A stretch of 64,000 nucleotides of DNA, from assembly GCF_009936235.1 (NCBI RefSeq), contig NZ_AP022314.1, forward strand, positions 3,286,001 to 3,350,000, given 5' to 3'. The notes under the pieces were generated by a model that did no database searches, was not told the DNA's origin, and saw only the letters and a program-made list of their open reading frames with translations. The translations under genes and the position numbers were made by a program. How positions within the stretch are numbered: position 1 is the stretch's first letter; every line of letters starts with the position of its first letter. The DNA comes from Mycobacterium xenopi (GTDB taxonomy: Bacteria; Actinomycetota; Actinomycetes; Mycobacteriales; Mycobacteriaceae). Of this stretch, positions 36,845 through 45,647 are shown piece after piece.

Positions 36845-38029
36845 ATGGATTTCGCGATGCTGCCGCCGGAAGTCAACTCCGCGCTCCTGTACTCCGGCCC
36901 CGGTTCTGGACCGATGCTTTCCGCCGCGGCGGCCTGGGACGGGCTCGCCGGGGAACTCAGCGCCGCGGCCGTCGACTACGGCTCGGTGGTCTCCGGGCTG
37001 ACCAGCGGGGCGTGGCTGGGCACGTCCGCGTCCTCGATGGCCGCGGCCGCCGCACCGTTTGTGGCGTGGCTGGCCGCCGCAGCCGGTCAAGCAGAAGAGG
37101 CCGCCGCTGCAGCCAAGGCGGCGGCGGCCGCTTTCGAGGCGGCGTATGCGATGACGGTGCCGCCGCCGTTGATCGCCGCCAACCGCGCGCAGCTGATGTC
37201 GTTGGTCGCGACAAACGTTGTGGGCCAAAATAGTCCGGCGATTGCTGCCACCGAAGCACACTACGACCAGATGTGGGCGCAAGATGCGGCTGCGATGTAC
37301 GGCTATGCCGGCAGCGCAGCGGTCGCATCAAAGCTGACTGCTTTCAGTGCACCGCCGACCACCGTAGATCCGGCCGGACTAGCCAGGCAGGGCGCGGCGC
37401 TCGCACAAGCCGCCAGTACGTCTGGCGCGACAGAGACACAGACGGGACTGTCCCAGTTGACTGCCGCAATACCGAAGGCGCTGCAGGACCTCACCTCGCC
37501 CGGCTCGTCAAACTCGCCGGGCTCGCTGATGTCTGCGGTGAACACCCTCAACACCCTTTCGACCCCGGTGCGGACCGCCGCGTATCTGGCGAACACACCG
37601 ATCACGAGCGTCAATTCGTTGAATTCCATTGCCAAATCACTGGGGTCGACGACCACGGCCGCGGCTTCGAGTGTCAAAGCGGGGCAATCGGGCATAGCAG
37701 GCGGGTTGGGTTCGTTGATGGCCACGATGGGCTCATCCGCGAGCCTGGGTTCGGGCGGGCCTGCGGTATCGGCGGGTATCGGCCACGCGGTGTCGATCGG
37801 CCCGTTGTCGGTACCGCAAGCATGGACGGCGGTCGCGCCGGCCGGCGGCGTCGGCCAGCCTGCTGCGGGGTTGGCGGGATCCACCGCCGGGGCCGCACCG
37901 GCAACCGGGGCGGCGAGCGTGCCGCCCGTGATGCCGATCGGGTCCATGGGCGGGCGCGGTTTGAACGCTCCCGCGTCCCAATACGCCTTGCGGCCGACTG
38001 TGATTCCCCGCTCACCGTCGGCCGGGTGA
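36845..38029 (+). CDS. PPE family protein, PPE-SVP subgroup, intact
   Basis: A 394-residue protein. PPE domain from MDFAMLPPEVNSALLYSGPG to about residue 180, including the WxG-like SGAWLGTSASSM turn. A Ser/Ala-rich middle follows. The C-terminal SVP motif GPLSVPQAWTAVAP (Trp327) and an end ALRPTVIPRSPSAG define the subgroup, typically exported by ESX-5. Directly preceded by the broken PE at 36699, so it probably depends on another PE, such as the intact one at 35073. Confidence 0.94.
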   Translation: MDFAMLPPEVNSALLYSGPGSGPMLSAAAAWDGLAGELSAAAVDYGSVVSGLTSGAWLGTSASSMAAAAAPFVAWLAAAAGQAEEAAAAAKAAAAAFEAAYAMTVPPPLIAANRAQLMSLVATNVVGQNSPAIAATEAHYDQMWAQDAAAMYGYAGSAAVASKLTAFSAPPTTVDPAGLARQGAALAQAASTSGATETQTGLSQLTAAIPKALQDLTSPGSSNSPGSLMSAVNTLNTLSTPVRTAAYLANTPITSVNSLNSIAKSLGSTTTAAASSVKAGQSGIAGGLGSLMATMGSSASLGSGGPAVSAGIGHAVSIGPLSVPQAWTAVAPAGGVGQPAAGLAGSTAGAAPATGAASVPPVMPIGSMGGRGLNAPASQYALRPTVIPRSPSAG

Positions 38030-38142
38030 GGGTAAGCCGTGGTCTTGTGCCGTCGCAACCGCCCCAACGAAGGCCGCTGCTCCCCGACCAAAACACCGCC
38101 ACGACAACGCGATTGCGCGCACGGTACGCGTACGTGGTCGGC

Positions 38143-38901
38143 TCAGCCGGTTTCGATCGTGCTCACCCGGGCGTCGGCGTAGGCCCGCGCGGCGTCCACC
38201 ACCGCCGCGAACAGCCGCAGATCCTCGAGGCTTTCCTCGGGATGCCACTGCACGGCCAGCACGAAGTTGCCGCCGGGCAGTTCGAGCGCCTCGACCACAC
38301 CGTCGGCGTCCCACGCGCTGACCACCAGGCCGTCGCCGACTTGGGCAATGGCCTGGTGGTGGTAGCAGCGTGCCTGGCAAGACTCGCCCATCAGCGCGGA
38401 CAGCCGGGTGCCGGGCACGGTGCGTACCGGCAACGTGGTGAACACCGCGTTGCCGGCCCGGTGTCCGCTGTGGCCGATGACGTCGGGGAGATGCTGATGC
38501 AGCGTGCCGCCGAAGGCGACGTTGAGCACCTGGGCCCCGCGGCAGATGCCCAGCACCGGCAGCCCGCGCCGCAGCGCCGCGTCGAGCAGCGCGAACTCCC
38601 AGGCGTCGCGGTCGCGGCCCGGCTCGTCGGTGGCCGGATGGGGCACCTGGCCGTAGGCGCAGGGGTCGATGTCCTTACCACCGGTGATCACCAGTGCGTC
38701 CAAGCCGTCGAGCACACGATCGGCGATGTCGGCATCGACCGGCTGCGGCGGCAACAACACCGCGATACCGCCGGCCCGCGTGACACCGTCGAAGTAGGCG
38801 GCAGGTAGAAATCCGGCACGCACGTCCCATATCCCACTCTGGGCCTGGTCCAGGTAGGTGGTCATGCCCACCACCGGTTTAGCGGATCGGGAGGCGTTCA
38901 A
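38143..38901 (-). CDS. Class I glutamine amidotransferase-like peptidase C26 (PuuD-like)
   Basis: A 252-residue protein homologous to Rv2859c. Nucleophile elbow VLGICRGAQVLNVAFGGTLH, catalytic pair in VQWHPEESLED, and VITGGKDIDPCAYGQ. Such enzymes hydrolyse gamma-glutamyl bonds, for example gamma-glutamyl-GABA in polyamine breakdown. I chose TTG 38901 because GAGGAGAGG lies just upstream; GTG 38934 would bypass that site. The M. tuberculosis neighbours glnA4 and aldC are absent here. Confidence 0.85.
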   Translation of the reverse strand: MNASRSAKPVVGMTTYLDQAQSGIWDVRAGFLPAAYFDGVTRAGGIAVLLPPQPVDADIADRVLDGLDALVITGGKDIDPCAYGQVPHPATDEPGRDRDAWEFALLDAALRRGLPVLGICRGAQVLNVAFGGTLHQHLPDVIGHSGHRAGNAVFTTLPVRTVPGTRLSALMGESCQARCYHHQAIAQVGDGLVVSAWDADGVVEALELPGGNFVLAVQWHPEESLEDLRLFAAVVDAARAYADARVSTIETG

Positions 38902-38994
38902 TACCGCGCATCCTCTCCTCGGTGACGACCGCACCGCACTCGACCATCGTATTTGCGTCCGACGGATGGCCCGCTGGCAGCGCCCGCCGGGTGG

Positions 38995-39549
38995 CTAGAA
39001 GGTGTGGGTGCGCAGCACGATCTCGGCTGCCAGTTGCGCGGTTGCCTCATGCGCATTGCGCCGTCCCAGCAGCTCGACGATGCGGTAGTCGGCGTAGACG
39101 TATCGCTGACTGGCCCGCGCCACCGCCCGCGCGGCGGGGGTGCTGACCAGGGCGGTCGTGTTGACCTCCACCGGCGGGCAGTGCGCGTCGCGGATGACGC
39201 CGGTCAGATCGGCCACGCGCGGATGCCCTCGGTCGATGGCGACCAAACCGGTGAAACGGTCCAGCCGGGTCGCTGCCAGTTCCCACGCGACGTCCCCACC
39301 GGCGCGGTCGCCGACCACCACTCCCCACTGGATGTCGAGCGCGTCGAGGATGCCGACCACCGACTTGGGGGTCAGCCTCGGATCCGGGCCGACGACGATG
39401 GTCCGCAGCGACGCGGTATGCAGGCGTTCGCACACCGCGTCGTACGCGGCGACCGCACGCTGCGCCGCACCAAGCACCACCACGACGGAGCCCTTGTCCG
39501 GACCGGTCACGCTGACCGGGACGGGGAAGCCGTCGACGGTAGTCATCAT
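38995..39549 (-). CDS. Alpha/beta-hydrolase-fold protein lacking the nucleophile Ser
   Basis: About 184 residues from ATG 39549 (ATG 39546 or upstream TTG/GTG also possible). Sequence order resembles a short alpha/beta hydrolase: SVVVVLGAAQRAVAAYDAV, LDALDIQWGVVVGDRAGGDVAWELA and VAIDRGHPRVADL. At the expected GxSxG elbow it reads GDRAG, so no serine nucleophile. A catalytically dead or haloalkane-dehalogenase-like Asp (VGDRAG) variant is possible. Function not recognised. Confidence 0.6.
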   Translation of the reverse strand: MMTTVDGFPVPVSVTGPDKGSVVVVLGAAQRAVAAYDAVCERLHTASLRTIVVGPDPRLTPKSVVGILDALDIQWGVVVGDRAGGDVAWELAATRLDRFTGLVAIDRGHPRVADLTGVIRDAHCPPVEVNTTALVSTPAARAVARASQRYVYADYRIVELLGRRNAHEATAQLAAEIVLRTHTF

Positions 39550-39693
39550 CGTCGAGGGCACTCGATGCAAGGTACGTCATTCGGCTCGTCCGCGGGCCGT
39601 TTCTCTCAAGTCTCTCAGGGCAATATCAGGATCCGTACTCGCCGCATTGACCCACACGTATACGGGAGGGGCGTATTGGCAACTGCGGCACTG

Positions 39694-41196
39694 CTATTCG
39701 CCCAGCCGGCAGGCGATGTGCGGACGCGGGGGCGGCCCGTCGTCCAGCAGCCCGGTGATCGCGTCAATATCGACGTGCGCGGCCAATAGATCTGCGATCA
39801 AGTCCAATTGGGCATCGCGGCAGGCCGCGACGTCGACATCGGCGGCGACCACGAACCCGTGGCGGCCGGCCGCGGCCGCAGCGTCGGTCAACCACCGCCG
39901 GCGAAACGCGTCGTTGTCGAACAGCCCGTGCCAATGGGTGCCGAACACGTGACCGCGTCGATAGCCCTGCGGGCCGTCGCCCGCCTCGAACCATGTCGCC
40001 TCGCTACAGCGCTGCACCCGGCCGTGGTGGATCTCGTAGCCGGTGAGCGGGCTTTGCCATCGGCGAAGCACCTTGTCGGTGTCGAACACGATGTCGGCGT
40101 CCAGCAGGCCGAGCCCCTCGACCTGCCCGGATTTGGTTTCGACCGCGTCGTCGATGGTCCGGCACAGCATCTGAAAACCACCGCAGATGCCCAGCACCAC
40201 GCGGCCCGACCGGGCGTGGGCGATCACGGCCCGGGCCAGTCCGCGCTCGTGCAGCCAGCGCAGGTCGGCGACGGTGGCCTTGCTGCCGGGCACCACGATC
40301 ACGTCGACGTCGGCCACGTCGGCGGGTTCGCTGGCCCAGCGCACCAGCACACCGGGTTCGCAGGCCAGCGCCTCGATGTCGGTGGAATTGGAGATCCGCG
40401 GCAGGCGCAATGCGGCGACTCGCAGCCATTGGCGGCCGCGCGGCGGCGCTGGGAGGCCCAGTACCCGGTTGGCCTGCACCGACACCGAGTCCTCGGCGTC
40501 GAGCCAGAGCTGTTCGGCGTACGGCAGCACGCCGTAGGTGGGCCGGCCGGTCAGTTCGTGAAGTTGTCGCAAACCAGGGGCCAGTAGCGCGGGATCACCG
40601 CGGAATTTGTTGACGATGAACCCGGCGACGAGTGCCTGGTCTTGCGGGTCGAGCAGCGCGACGGTGCCGAACAGGTGGGCCAGCAGGCCGCCGCGGTCGA
40701 TGTCACCGACCACGATCACTGGCAGGTGTGCCGCCCGGGCCAGGCCGAGGTTAGCCAAATCTGTTGCGCGCAGGTTGATCTCCGCGGCCGACCCAGCACC
40801 CTCGCAGATCACCGCGTCGAATTCGGCTCGCAGGCTTGACAACTCGGCGGCCACCACTGCAGCCAGTCGATCCCGGTGCGCCCAGTAGCCGGCCGCGGTG
40901 ACCGAGTCGGCCACCTGTCCCCGGATCACCAGCTGCGATGTGCGCTCACCACCGGGTTTGAGCAGGATCGGGTTGAACCTGATGCTGGGTTCCAGGCCCG
41001 CGGCCCGGGCTTGCATGGCCTGTGCGCGGCCGATTTCGCCGCCCTCGACGGTGACGACGGAATTGTTGGACATGTTCTGGGCTTTGAACGGTGCGACGCC
41101 CAGCCCCTTGCGGGCCAGCAGCCGACACAAGCCCGCGACGACGATGGACTTGCCGGCGTCGCTGCAGGTGCCGGCCACCAGCAGGGCCCCGCTCAC
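39694..41196 (-). CDS. cobQ: Cobyric acid synthase CobQ
   Basis: A 500-residue amidase for cobyric acid formation in cobalamin synthesis. N-terminal dethiobiotin-synthetase-like domain (LLVAGTCSDAGKSIVVAGLCR, FKAQNMSNNSVV, VVGDIDRGGLLAHLFGTVALL) and glutaminase domain with VVPGSKATVADLRWL, the Cys in LGICGGFQML and the His in FGTHWHGLF. GTG 41196. The M. tuberculosis counterpart is Rv0255c, far away, so this location reflects rearrangement. Confidence 0.95.
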   Translation of the reverse strand: MSGALLVAGTCSDAGKSIVVAGLCRLLARKGLGVAPFKAQNMSNNSVVTVEGGEIGRAQAMQARAAGLEPSIRFNPILLKPGGERTSQLVIRGQVADSVTAAGYWAHRDRLAAVVAAELSSLRAEFDAVICEGAGSAAEINLRATDLANLGLARAAHLPVIVVGDIDRGGLLAHLFGTVALLDPQDQALVAGFIVNKFRGDPALLAPGLRQLHELTGRPTYGVLPYAEQLWLDAEDSVSVQANRVLGLPAPPRGRQWLRVAALRLPRISNSTDIEALACEPGVLVRWASEPADVADVDVIVVPGSKATVADLRWLHERGLARAVIAHARSGRVVLGICGGFQMLCRTIDDAVETKSGQVEGLGLLDADIVFDTDKVLRRWQSPLTGYEIHHGRVQRCSEATWFEAGDGPQGYRRGHVFGTHWHGLFDNDAFRRRWLTDAAAAAGRHGFVVAADVDVAACRDAQLDLIADLLAAHVDIDAITGLLDDGPPPRPHIACRLGE

Positions 41197-41205
41197 GTTG
41201 CTGTG

Positions 41206-41265
41206 GCGAGCAGACGCAGAATCGCACGATCGCCACCTCGAAAGTGCGATTCTGCGTCTGCTCGC
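41206..41265. repeat. Intergenic long hairpin, repeat family copy 3
   Basis: Perfect 22-bp inverted repeat, arms 41206-41227 and 41244-41265, loop 16 nt. Outer arm begins GCGAGCAGACGCAGAATCGC. It fills the gap between the cobQ start (41196) and the mapB stop (41267), with the right arm ending 1 nt before that stop, so it probably ends the mapB transcript. Same family as the hairpins at 13-72 and 20527-20580. Confidence 0.9.
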
Positions 41266-41266
41266 G

Positions 41267-42124
41267 CTAGAGGCATGTGAGGATTTCGGCGCCGGTGTCG
41301 GTGACGAGCAGCGTGTGCTCGAACTGAGCACTCCACTTGCGGTCCTTGGTTACCACCGTCCACCCGTCGTCCCAGATTTCGTAGTCCAGCGCACCGAGGT
41401 TGATCATCGGCTCGATGGTGAACGTCATCCCCGGCTCGAGGACGGTGGTAACAGCGGGCTGGTCGTAGTGCAGCACCACCAGCCCGTTGTGAAACGTAGT
41501 GCCGATGCCGTGCCCGGTGAAGTCACGAACGACGTTGTAGCCGAACCGGTTTGCGTAGGACTCGATCACCCGGCCGATCACCGACAACGAACGGCCCGGT
41601 TTGACCGCTTTGATCGCGCGCATCATTGCCTCGCGAGTGCGCTCCACCAGCAGCCGATGCTCCTCGGAGACGTCACCGGCCAGAAACGTCGCGTTGGTGT
41701 CACCGTGCACTCCGTGGATGTAGGCGGTGACATCGATGTTGACGATGTCGCCGTCCTCGATCACCGTCGAATCCGGAATCCCATGGCAGATCACCTCGTT
41801 CAACGACGTGCAGCACGACTTCGGAAAACCCTTGTAGCCCAACGTCGACGGGTAGGCGCCGTGGTCGATCATGTATTCGTGTGCGATACGGTCCAGTTCG
41901 TCGGTCGTCACCCCAGGCGCGACCGCCTTTCCCGCCTCGGCCAGCGCGCCGGCCGCGATCCGGCCCGCGATGCGCATCTTCTCGATGACCTCGGGCGTCT
42001 GCACCCACGGCTCACTGCCCTCTCGCGCGGTCGGCTTGCCCACGTATTCCGGACGCGGGATCGACTTGGGCACCGGCAGTGTCGGAGACAGCACGCCAGG
42101 GGACAGCGCGGCTCGCACAGGCAT
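41267..42124 (-). CDS. mapB: Methionine aminopeptidase
   Basis: Removes initiator methionine; 285 residues, the same length as Rv2861c. Metal ligands of type I enzymes appear in order: NIDVTAYIHGVHGDTNATF (two Asp), FTGHGIGTTFHNG (His), FTIEPMINLG (Glu) and SAQFEHTLLVT (Glu). The N-terminal Pro-rich extension (VLSPTLPVPKSIPRPEYVGKP) is the SH3-binding-like linker known in mycobacterial MapB. Confidence 0.96.
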   Translation of the reverse strand: MPVRAALSPGVLSPTLPVPKSIPRPEYVGKPTAREGSEPWVQTPEVIEKMRIAGRIAAGALAEAGKAVAPGVTTDELDRIAHEYMIDHGAYPSTLGYKGFPKSCCTSLNEVICHGIPDSTVIEDGDIVNIDVTAYIHGVHGDTNATFLAGDVSEEHRLLVERTREAMMRAIKAVKPGRSLSVIGRVIESYANRFGYNVVRDFTGHGIGTTFHNGLVVLHYDQPAVTTVLEPGMTFTIEPMINLGALDYEIWDDGWTVVTKDRKWSAQFEHTLLVTDTGAEILTCL

Positions 42125-42161
42125 GCCGCCAGCTTACTGGCGGTCCCCCGGGCGATCAGAC

Positions 42162-42737
42162 TTAGCGGCGTTTCAGCCAGGACCGGCGCGGCCCGCGGAT
42201 GACCACCGATCCACACACCACCCGGCCGGTCAGCACCACATGCGGAGTGCCTTCGGCCGGGGCGTTCTTACGGCGGTCGGTGGCGCTGCCGACGTAGACC
42301 TCGACGTCGTCGATCGAGGCGCTGGCACCGTCGGGCAGGCGGATGTCGACGCCGCCGAATTTCATGTCGAGCTCGATGACCACCACAGGTCCGGCGAAAC
42401 GGGCCTTGACCAGGTCCAATTCGACCGGGCCCAGGCGGCGCACCAGCGCCAGCCGGGTCGGCACGATCCATTCACCGTGGCGTTTGAGTGATCCCAGCCA
42501 GCCGCGCAACTCGACACGGTCAGCAGCCGACGTGACGATCGCGCCGGGGCCGGGCAGGTCGCCGACCAGGCCGTCAAGTTCGCCACGGGTGCGGGCGTAC
42601 GAGACCTGCGACGAGCGCTGCTCGAACTCGTTGATGTCGATCAGTCCGAGCGCGACGGCGTTGTGCAGCCGCCGCAGGGTGCCGTTGCGGTCGGCGTCCG
42701 AGATCCGCAGGTCGGCCAATTCGTCGGGGCGGGTCAT
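42162..42737 (-). CDS. DUF1707 domain protein
   Basis: A 191-residue protein. N-terminal DUF1707: LADLRISDADRNGTLRRLHN, then ALGLIDINEFEQRS and YARTRGELDGLVGDLP. C-terminal beta-rich part (VELDLVKARFAGPVVVIELDM, GGVDIRLPDGASASID) resembles LiaF-type cell-wall-stress domains. Similar to Rv2862c. No membrane segment, so possibly cytoplasmic or peripheral. Function unknown. Upstream of mapB on the same strand. Confidence 0.83.
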   Translation of the reverse strand: MTRPDELADLRISDADRNGTLRRLHNAVALGLIDINEFEQRSSQVSYARTRGELDGLVGDLPGPGAIVTSAADRVELRGWLGSLKRHGEWIVPTRLALVRRLGPVELDLVKARFAGPVVVIELDMKFGGVDIRLPDGASASIDDVEVYVGSATDRRKNAPAEGTPHVVLTGRVVCGSVVIRGPRRSWLKRR

Positions 42738-42794
42738 AGCGGTTTTAATGTACCGCTGCCCGGGTGTGTGGGCTGTCGCGGAAACCCCGGGATA

Positions 42795-44603
42795 TCAGGT
42801 CAGGTAGTCGGCGGGCAGTTGATCGAACATGAACTTGGTCATCCGCACCGCGTACTCCGAACTGCCGCCGCCGACGATCAGCGACGCGAACGCCATATCG
42901 CCGCGGTAGCCGGCGAACCAGGAATGCGACCCGCCGGGGAATTCGGCTTCACCCGTCTTCCCGAATACCGCGCCGCAGTCGGAGATGTCGGATGCGGTGC
43001 CGTTGGTCACCACCAGCCGCATCATCGGGCGCAGCCCGTCGAGCATCTTGGGGGTGATCGCGGTGCTGTCCCCGGCGACCTTCGTCGGTCGTCCCTCGAT
43101 GAGCTGCGGCAGCGGCGTCTTGCCGGCCGCGACCGTGGCCGCGGCCAGGGCCATGCCGAACGGGCTGGCCAGCACCTTGCCCTGGCCGAACCCGTCCTCG
43201 GTACGTTCGGCCAGGTCGACGGTCGGCGGAACGGATCCCGTCACAGTGGGGATGCCGTCGACCTGGTAGTCGAGGCCCAGCCCGTACTGGGCGGCCGTCT
43301 GCGACAGGCCGCGTGGCGGCATCCGGCTGGCCAGCTCGGCGAACGTGGTGTTGCACGAACTGGCGAACGCGCGCGACATCGGCACCACGCCGAGGTCGAA
43401 TCCGCCGTAGTTCGGAATGGTGCGATGCCCGATGTCGATCTCACCCGGGCAGCCCAACAGCGTGTTCGGCGTGGCCATGTCGCGCTCCAGCGCCGCGCCG
43501 GCGGTCACCATCTTGAAGGTCGAGCCGGGGGGGTACAGGCCGGTGGTGGCGACCGGGCCGTCGGCGTCGGCGGCGGCGTTCTGCGCGACGGCGAGGATCT
43601 CCCCGGTCGACGGCTTGATCACGACGATCATGGCCTTGCGGGCCTGGTTGTCCACGGCGTGCTGGGCGGCGTCTTGCACCGCGCGGTCCAGGCTGATCGT
43701 GATCGAGGGAGCGGGTGACGGCTCGACCTCGTGCAGCACGGCCACGTCGACACCGTTCTGGTTGACGCTGACCACCCGCCAGCCCGCCTGGCCGTCGAGT
43801 TGGTCGACCACGGCCTTCTTCACCTCGCTGATGACGGCCGGTGCGAACCGGTCATCGGTCGGCAGCAGTTCGGCTTGCGGCGTGATCACCACCCCGGGCA
43901 GGTTGCCGATCGCGGGGGCGACACGGTTGTTGTCGTCGACGCGCAGCGTGATCAGGTCCAGCGGCTTGCGCGACGAGCTGGCCTGCTCGGCCAACTGCTG
44001 CGGATCCAGCGTGTCGTCGAACGGCCGCAGCGCGTCGGCCACCGCGCGGGCCGTGCCGATCAGCTGAGCGCCGGCCCGGCTGGCGTCCAGCGTGTAGTGG
44101 TACAGGTAGCCCGGGACCAGCACGTCGGTGCCGCCGGCCTCGTTCACCGAGGCCCGCCGCGGCGGGTCGGCGCGCAGCGCGAACGTCTGGTGGTCGCCGA
44201 GCTTGGGATGCAATCCGGTAGCGGTCCACCGGACCTGCCAGCGGCCCTCGTCGCGCGCCATCTTCAGCTGGCCGTCGTAGGTCCAGGTCCGGTTCTTGGG
44301 CAGATGCCACGTGTAGCGGTAGGCGACGGTTCCGGTGTCCTCGGTGTACTTGGCGCCCAGTACCCGGGCATCCAGGTGGCTGGCCTGCAGGCCCGCCCAG
44401 GCCGCGTTGAGCGCTGCGCGGGCATCGCTGGGATCGTCGGTGAGCTGGGCCGCGGTGGCCGTGTCACCGGTGGCCAGTGCGGCAAAGAAGCGCTCGGCGG
44501 CCGGACCGGGGCCGTCGGGACGCGGGGTGCAACCCGCTGCGGCGAGCACCGCAGCCAAAACCAAGCACGCAGGGGCTGATACAAATGAGGTTTTTGTTGC
44601 CAT
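42795..44603 (-). CDS. Penicillin-binding lipoprotein
   Basis: A 602-residue protein homologous to Rv2864c. Lipobox VLAAVLAAAGC, then an NTF2-like (MecA-N) domain (AAERFFAALATGDTATAAQL), a dimerisation region and a transpeptidase domain with SxxK (PPGSTFKM), SxN (ASSCNTTF) and KTG (FGKTGEAEF). Class B PBP acting outside the membrane in peptidoglycan cross-linking. ATG 44603 is selected; an upstream start at 44648 would bury the signal peptide. Confidence 0.95.
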   Translation of the reverse strand: MATKTSFVSAPACLVLAAVLAAAGCTPRPDGPGPAAERFFAALATGDTATAAQLTDDPSDARAALNAAWAGLQASHLDARVLGAKYTEDTGTVAYRYTWHLPKNRTWTYDGQLKMARDEGRWQVRWTATGLHPKLGDHQTFALRADPPRRASVNEAGGTDVLVPGYLYHYTLDASRAGAQLIGTARAVADALRPFDDTLDPQQLAEQASSSRKPLDLITLRVDDNNRVAPAIGNLPGVVITPQAELLPTDDRFAPAVISEVKKAVVDQLDGQAGWRVVSVNQNGVDVAVLHEVEPSPAPSITISLDRAVQDAAQHAVDNQARKAMIVVIKPSTGEILAVAQNAAADADGPVATTGLYPPGSTFKMVTAGAALERDMATPNTLLGCPGEIDIGHRTIPNYGGFDLGVVPMSRAFASSCNTTFAELASRMPPRGLSQTAAQYGLGLDYQVDGIPTVTGSVPPTVDLAERTEDGFGQGKVLASPFGMALAAATVAAGKTPLPQLIEGRPTKVAGDSTAITPKMLDGLRPMMRLVVTNGTASDISDCGAVFGKTGEAEFPGGSHSWFAGYRGDMAFASLIVGGGSSEYAVRMTKFMFDQLPADYLT

Positions 44604-44750
44604 TGAGGCTGATGTTAAGCGCGGTGTCGGCCTCGCGGCGAAAGCCACACCGATACCGAACCGTTACGCACGGCGGGATCGCGGAGCGACATGCCACTGC
44701 GAATAACTCGGGGTCGCTTATTCCGTCGCCGCGATGCGCGCGCGGCGCCG

Positions 44751-45605
44751 TCAGTCCAGCAGCACGGTGGCGAACGTGCCGACCTCACGGAAGCCGACCC
44801 GGGCGTAGGCGGCGCGGGCCACGGTGTTGAAGTCGTTGACGTACAGGCTGGCAATGCGTCCGGTGCCCACGATCACCGCCGCCAGCGTGGCGGTGCCGGC
44901 GGCCCCCAAACCCCGCCCGCGGCGCTCCGGATGCACCCAGACCCCCTGTATCTGGCCCACCGCCGGCGACTGCGAGCCGACCTCGGCCTTGAAGATGACC
45001 TCGCCGTCCTCGAAGCGCGCCCACGCGCGCCCCGCCGAGATCAGGTTGGCGACCCGGCGGCGATACCCTCGACCGCCGTCGCCTAGCCGCGGATCGACAC
45101 CCACCTCGCCGATGAACATGTCGACGGCCGCGACCAGATACGCGTCGAGCTCGTCAGGCCGCACCTGGCGCACCTCGGGGTCGATCGCACAGGCGGGCAT
45201 GCAGTTCAAGGCCATCAACGGCTGGCGGTCACGCACGTCGCGGGCCGGGCCCCAAGCGGATTCCAGCCGCCGCCACATCGGCATCACCAGTTCGGCCCGC
45301 CCGACCAGCGACGAGCAGCGGCGCGCCGCGCTCATCGCCTCGTCGGCGAAGGCGTGCAGATCCTCCAGCGCGCCGCGCAGCGGAATCAGGTTGGCTCCCG
45401 CATAGCACAGCGACTCGTCAGCTCCGCGGCGTGTCCACAGTTCGCCGCCGATCGCGTTGGGGTCGATGCCGTGGTCGGCGACCCGCGCGGCGACCATGCA
45501 CGATCCGACGGGGTCGGCGTCGAGGACCCGGCCCACGGCCGCGGCGTCGCGCACCACCGACACCCGTCGCTCGTCGACCAGGCGAAAGATGGGCGGAGCC
45601 GACAT
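44751..45605 (-). CDS. DUF4081-GNAT acetyltransferase
   Basis: A 284-residue protein homologous to Rv2867c. N-terminal DUF4081 part (SAPPIFRLVDERRVSVVRD, GGELWTRRGADESLCYAGAN), C-terminal GNAT fold with IQGVWVHPERRGRGLGAAG (acetyl-CoA loop) and LYVNDFNTVARAAYARVGF. Substrate unknown. Conserved immediately downstream of ispG in mycobacteria; 42 nt between genes. Confidence 0.92.
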   Translation of the reverse strand: MSAPPIFRLVDERRVSVVRDAAAVGRVLDADPVGSCMVAARVADHGIDPNAIGGELWTRRGADESLCYAGANLIPLRGALEDLHAFADEAMSAARRCSSLVGRAELVMPMWRRLESAWGPARDVRDRQPLMALNCMPACAIDPEVRQVRPDELDAYLVAAVDMFIGEVGVDPRLGDGGRGYRRRVANLISAGRAWARFEDGEVIFKAEVGSQSPAVGQIQGVWVHPERRGRGLGAAGTATLAAVIVGTGRIASLYVNDFNTVARAAYARVGFREVGTFATVLLD

Positions 45606-45647
45606 AGGGAGTCTTTCTGTGCGGCCGGGTGGCCCGAATAGCCTTTA

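Noticed and set aside
37273..38808. 511-codon plus-strand frame over the PPE tail and amidotransferase
   Set aside because: Overlaps the PPE gene in another frame and is antisense to the amidotransferase; no domain.
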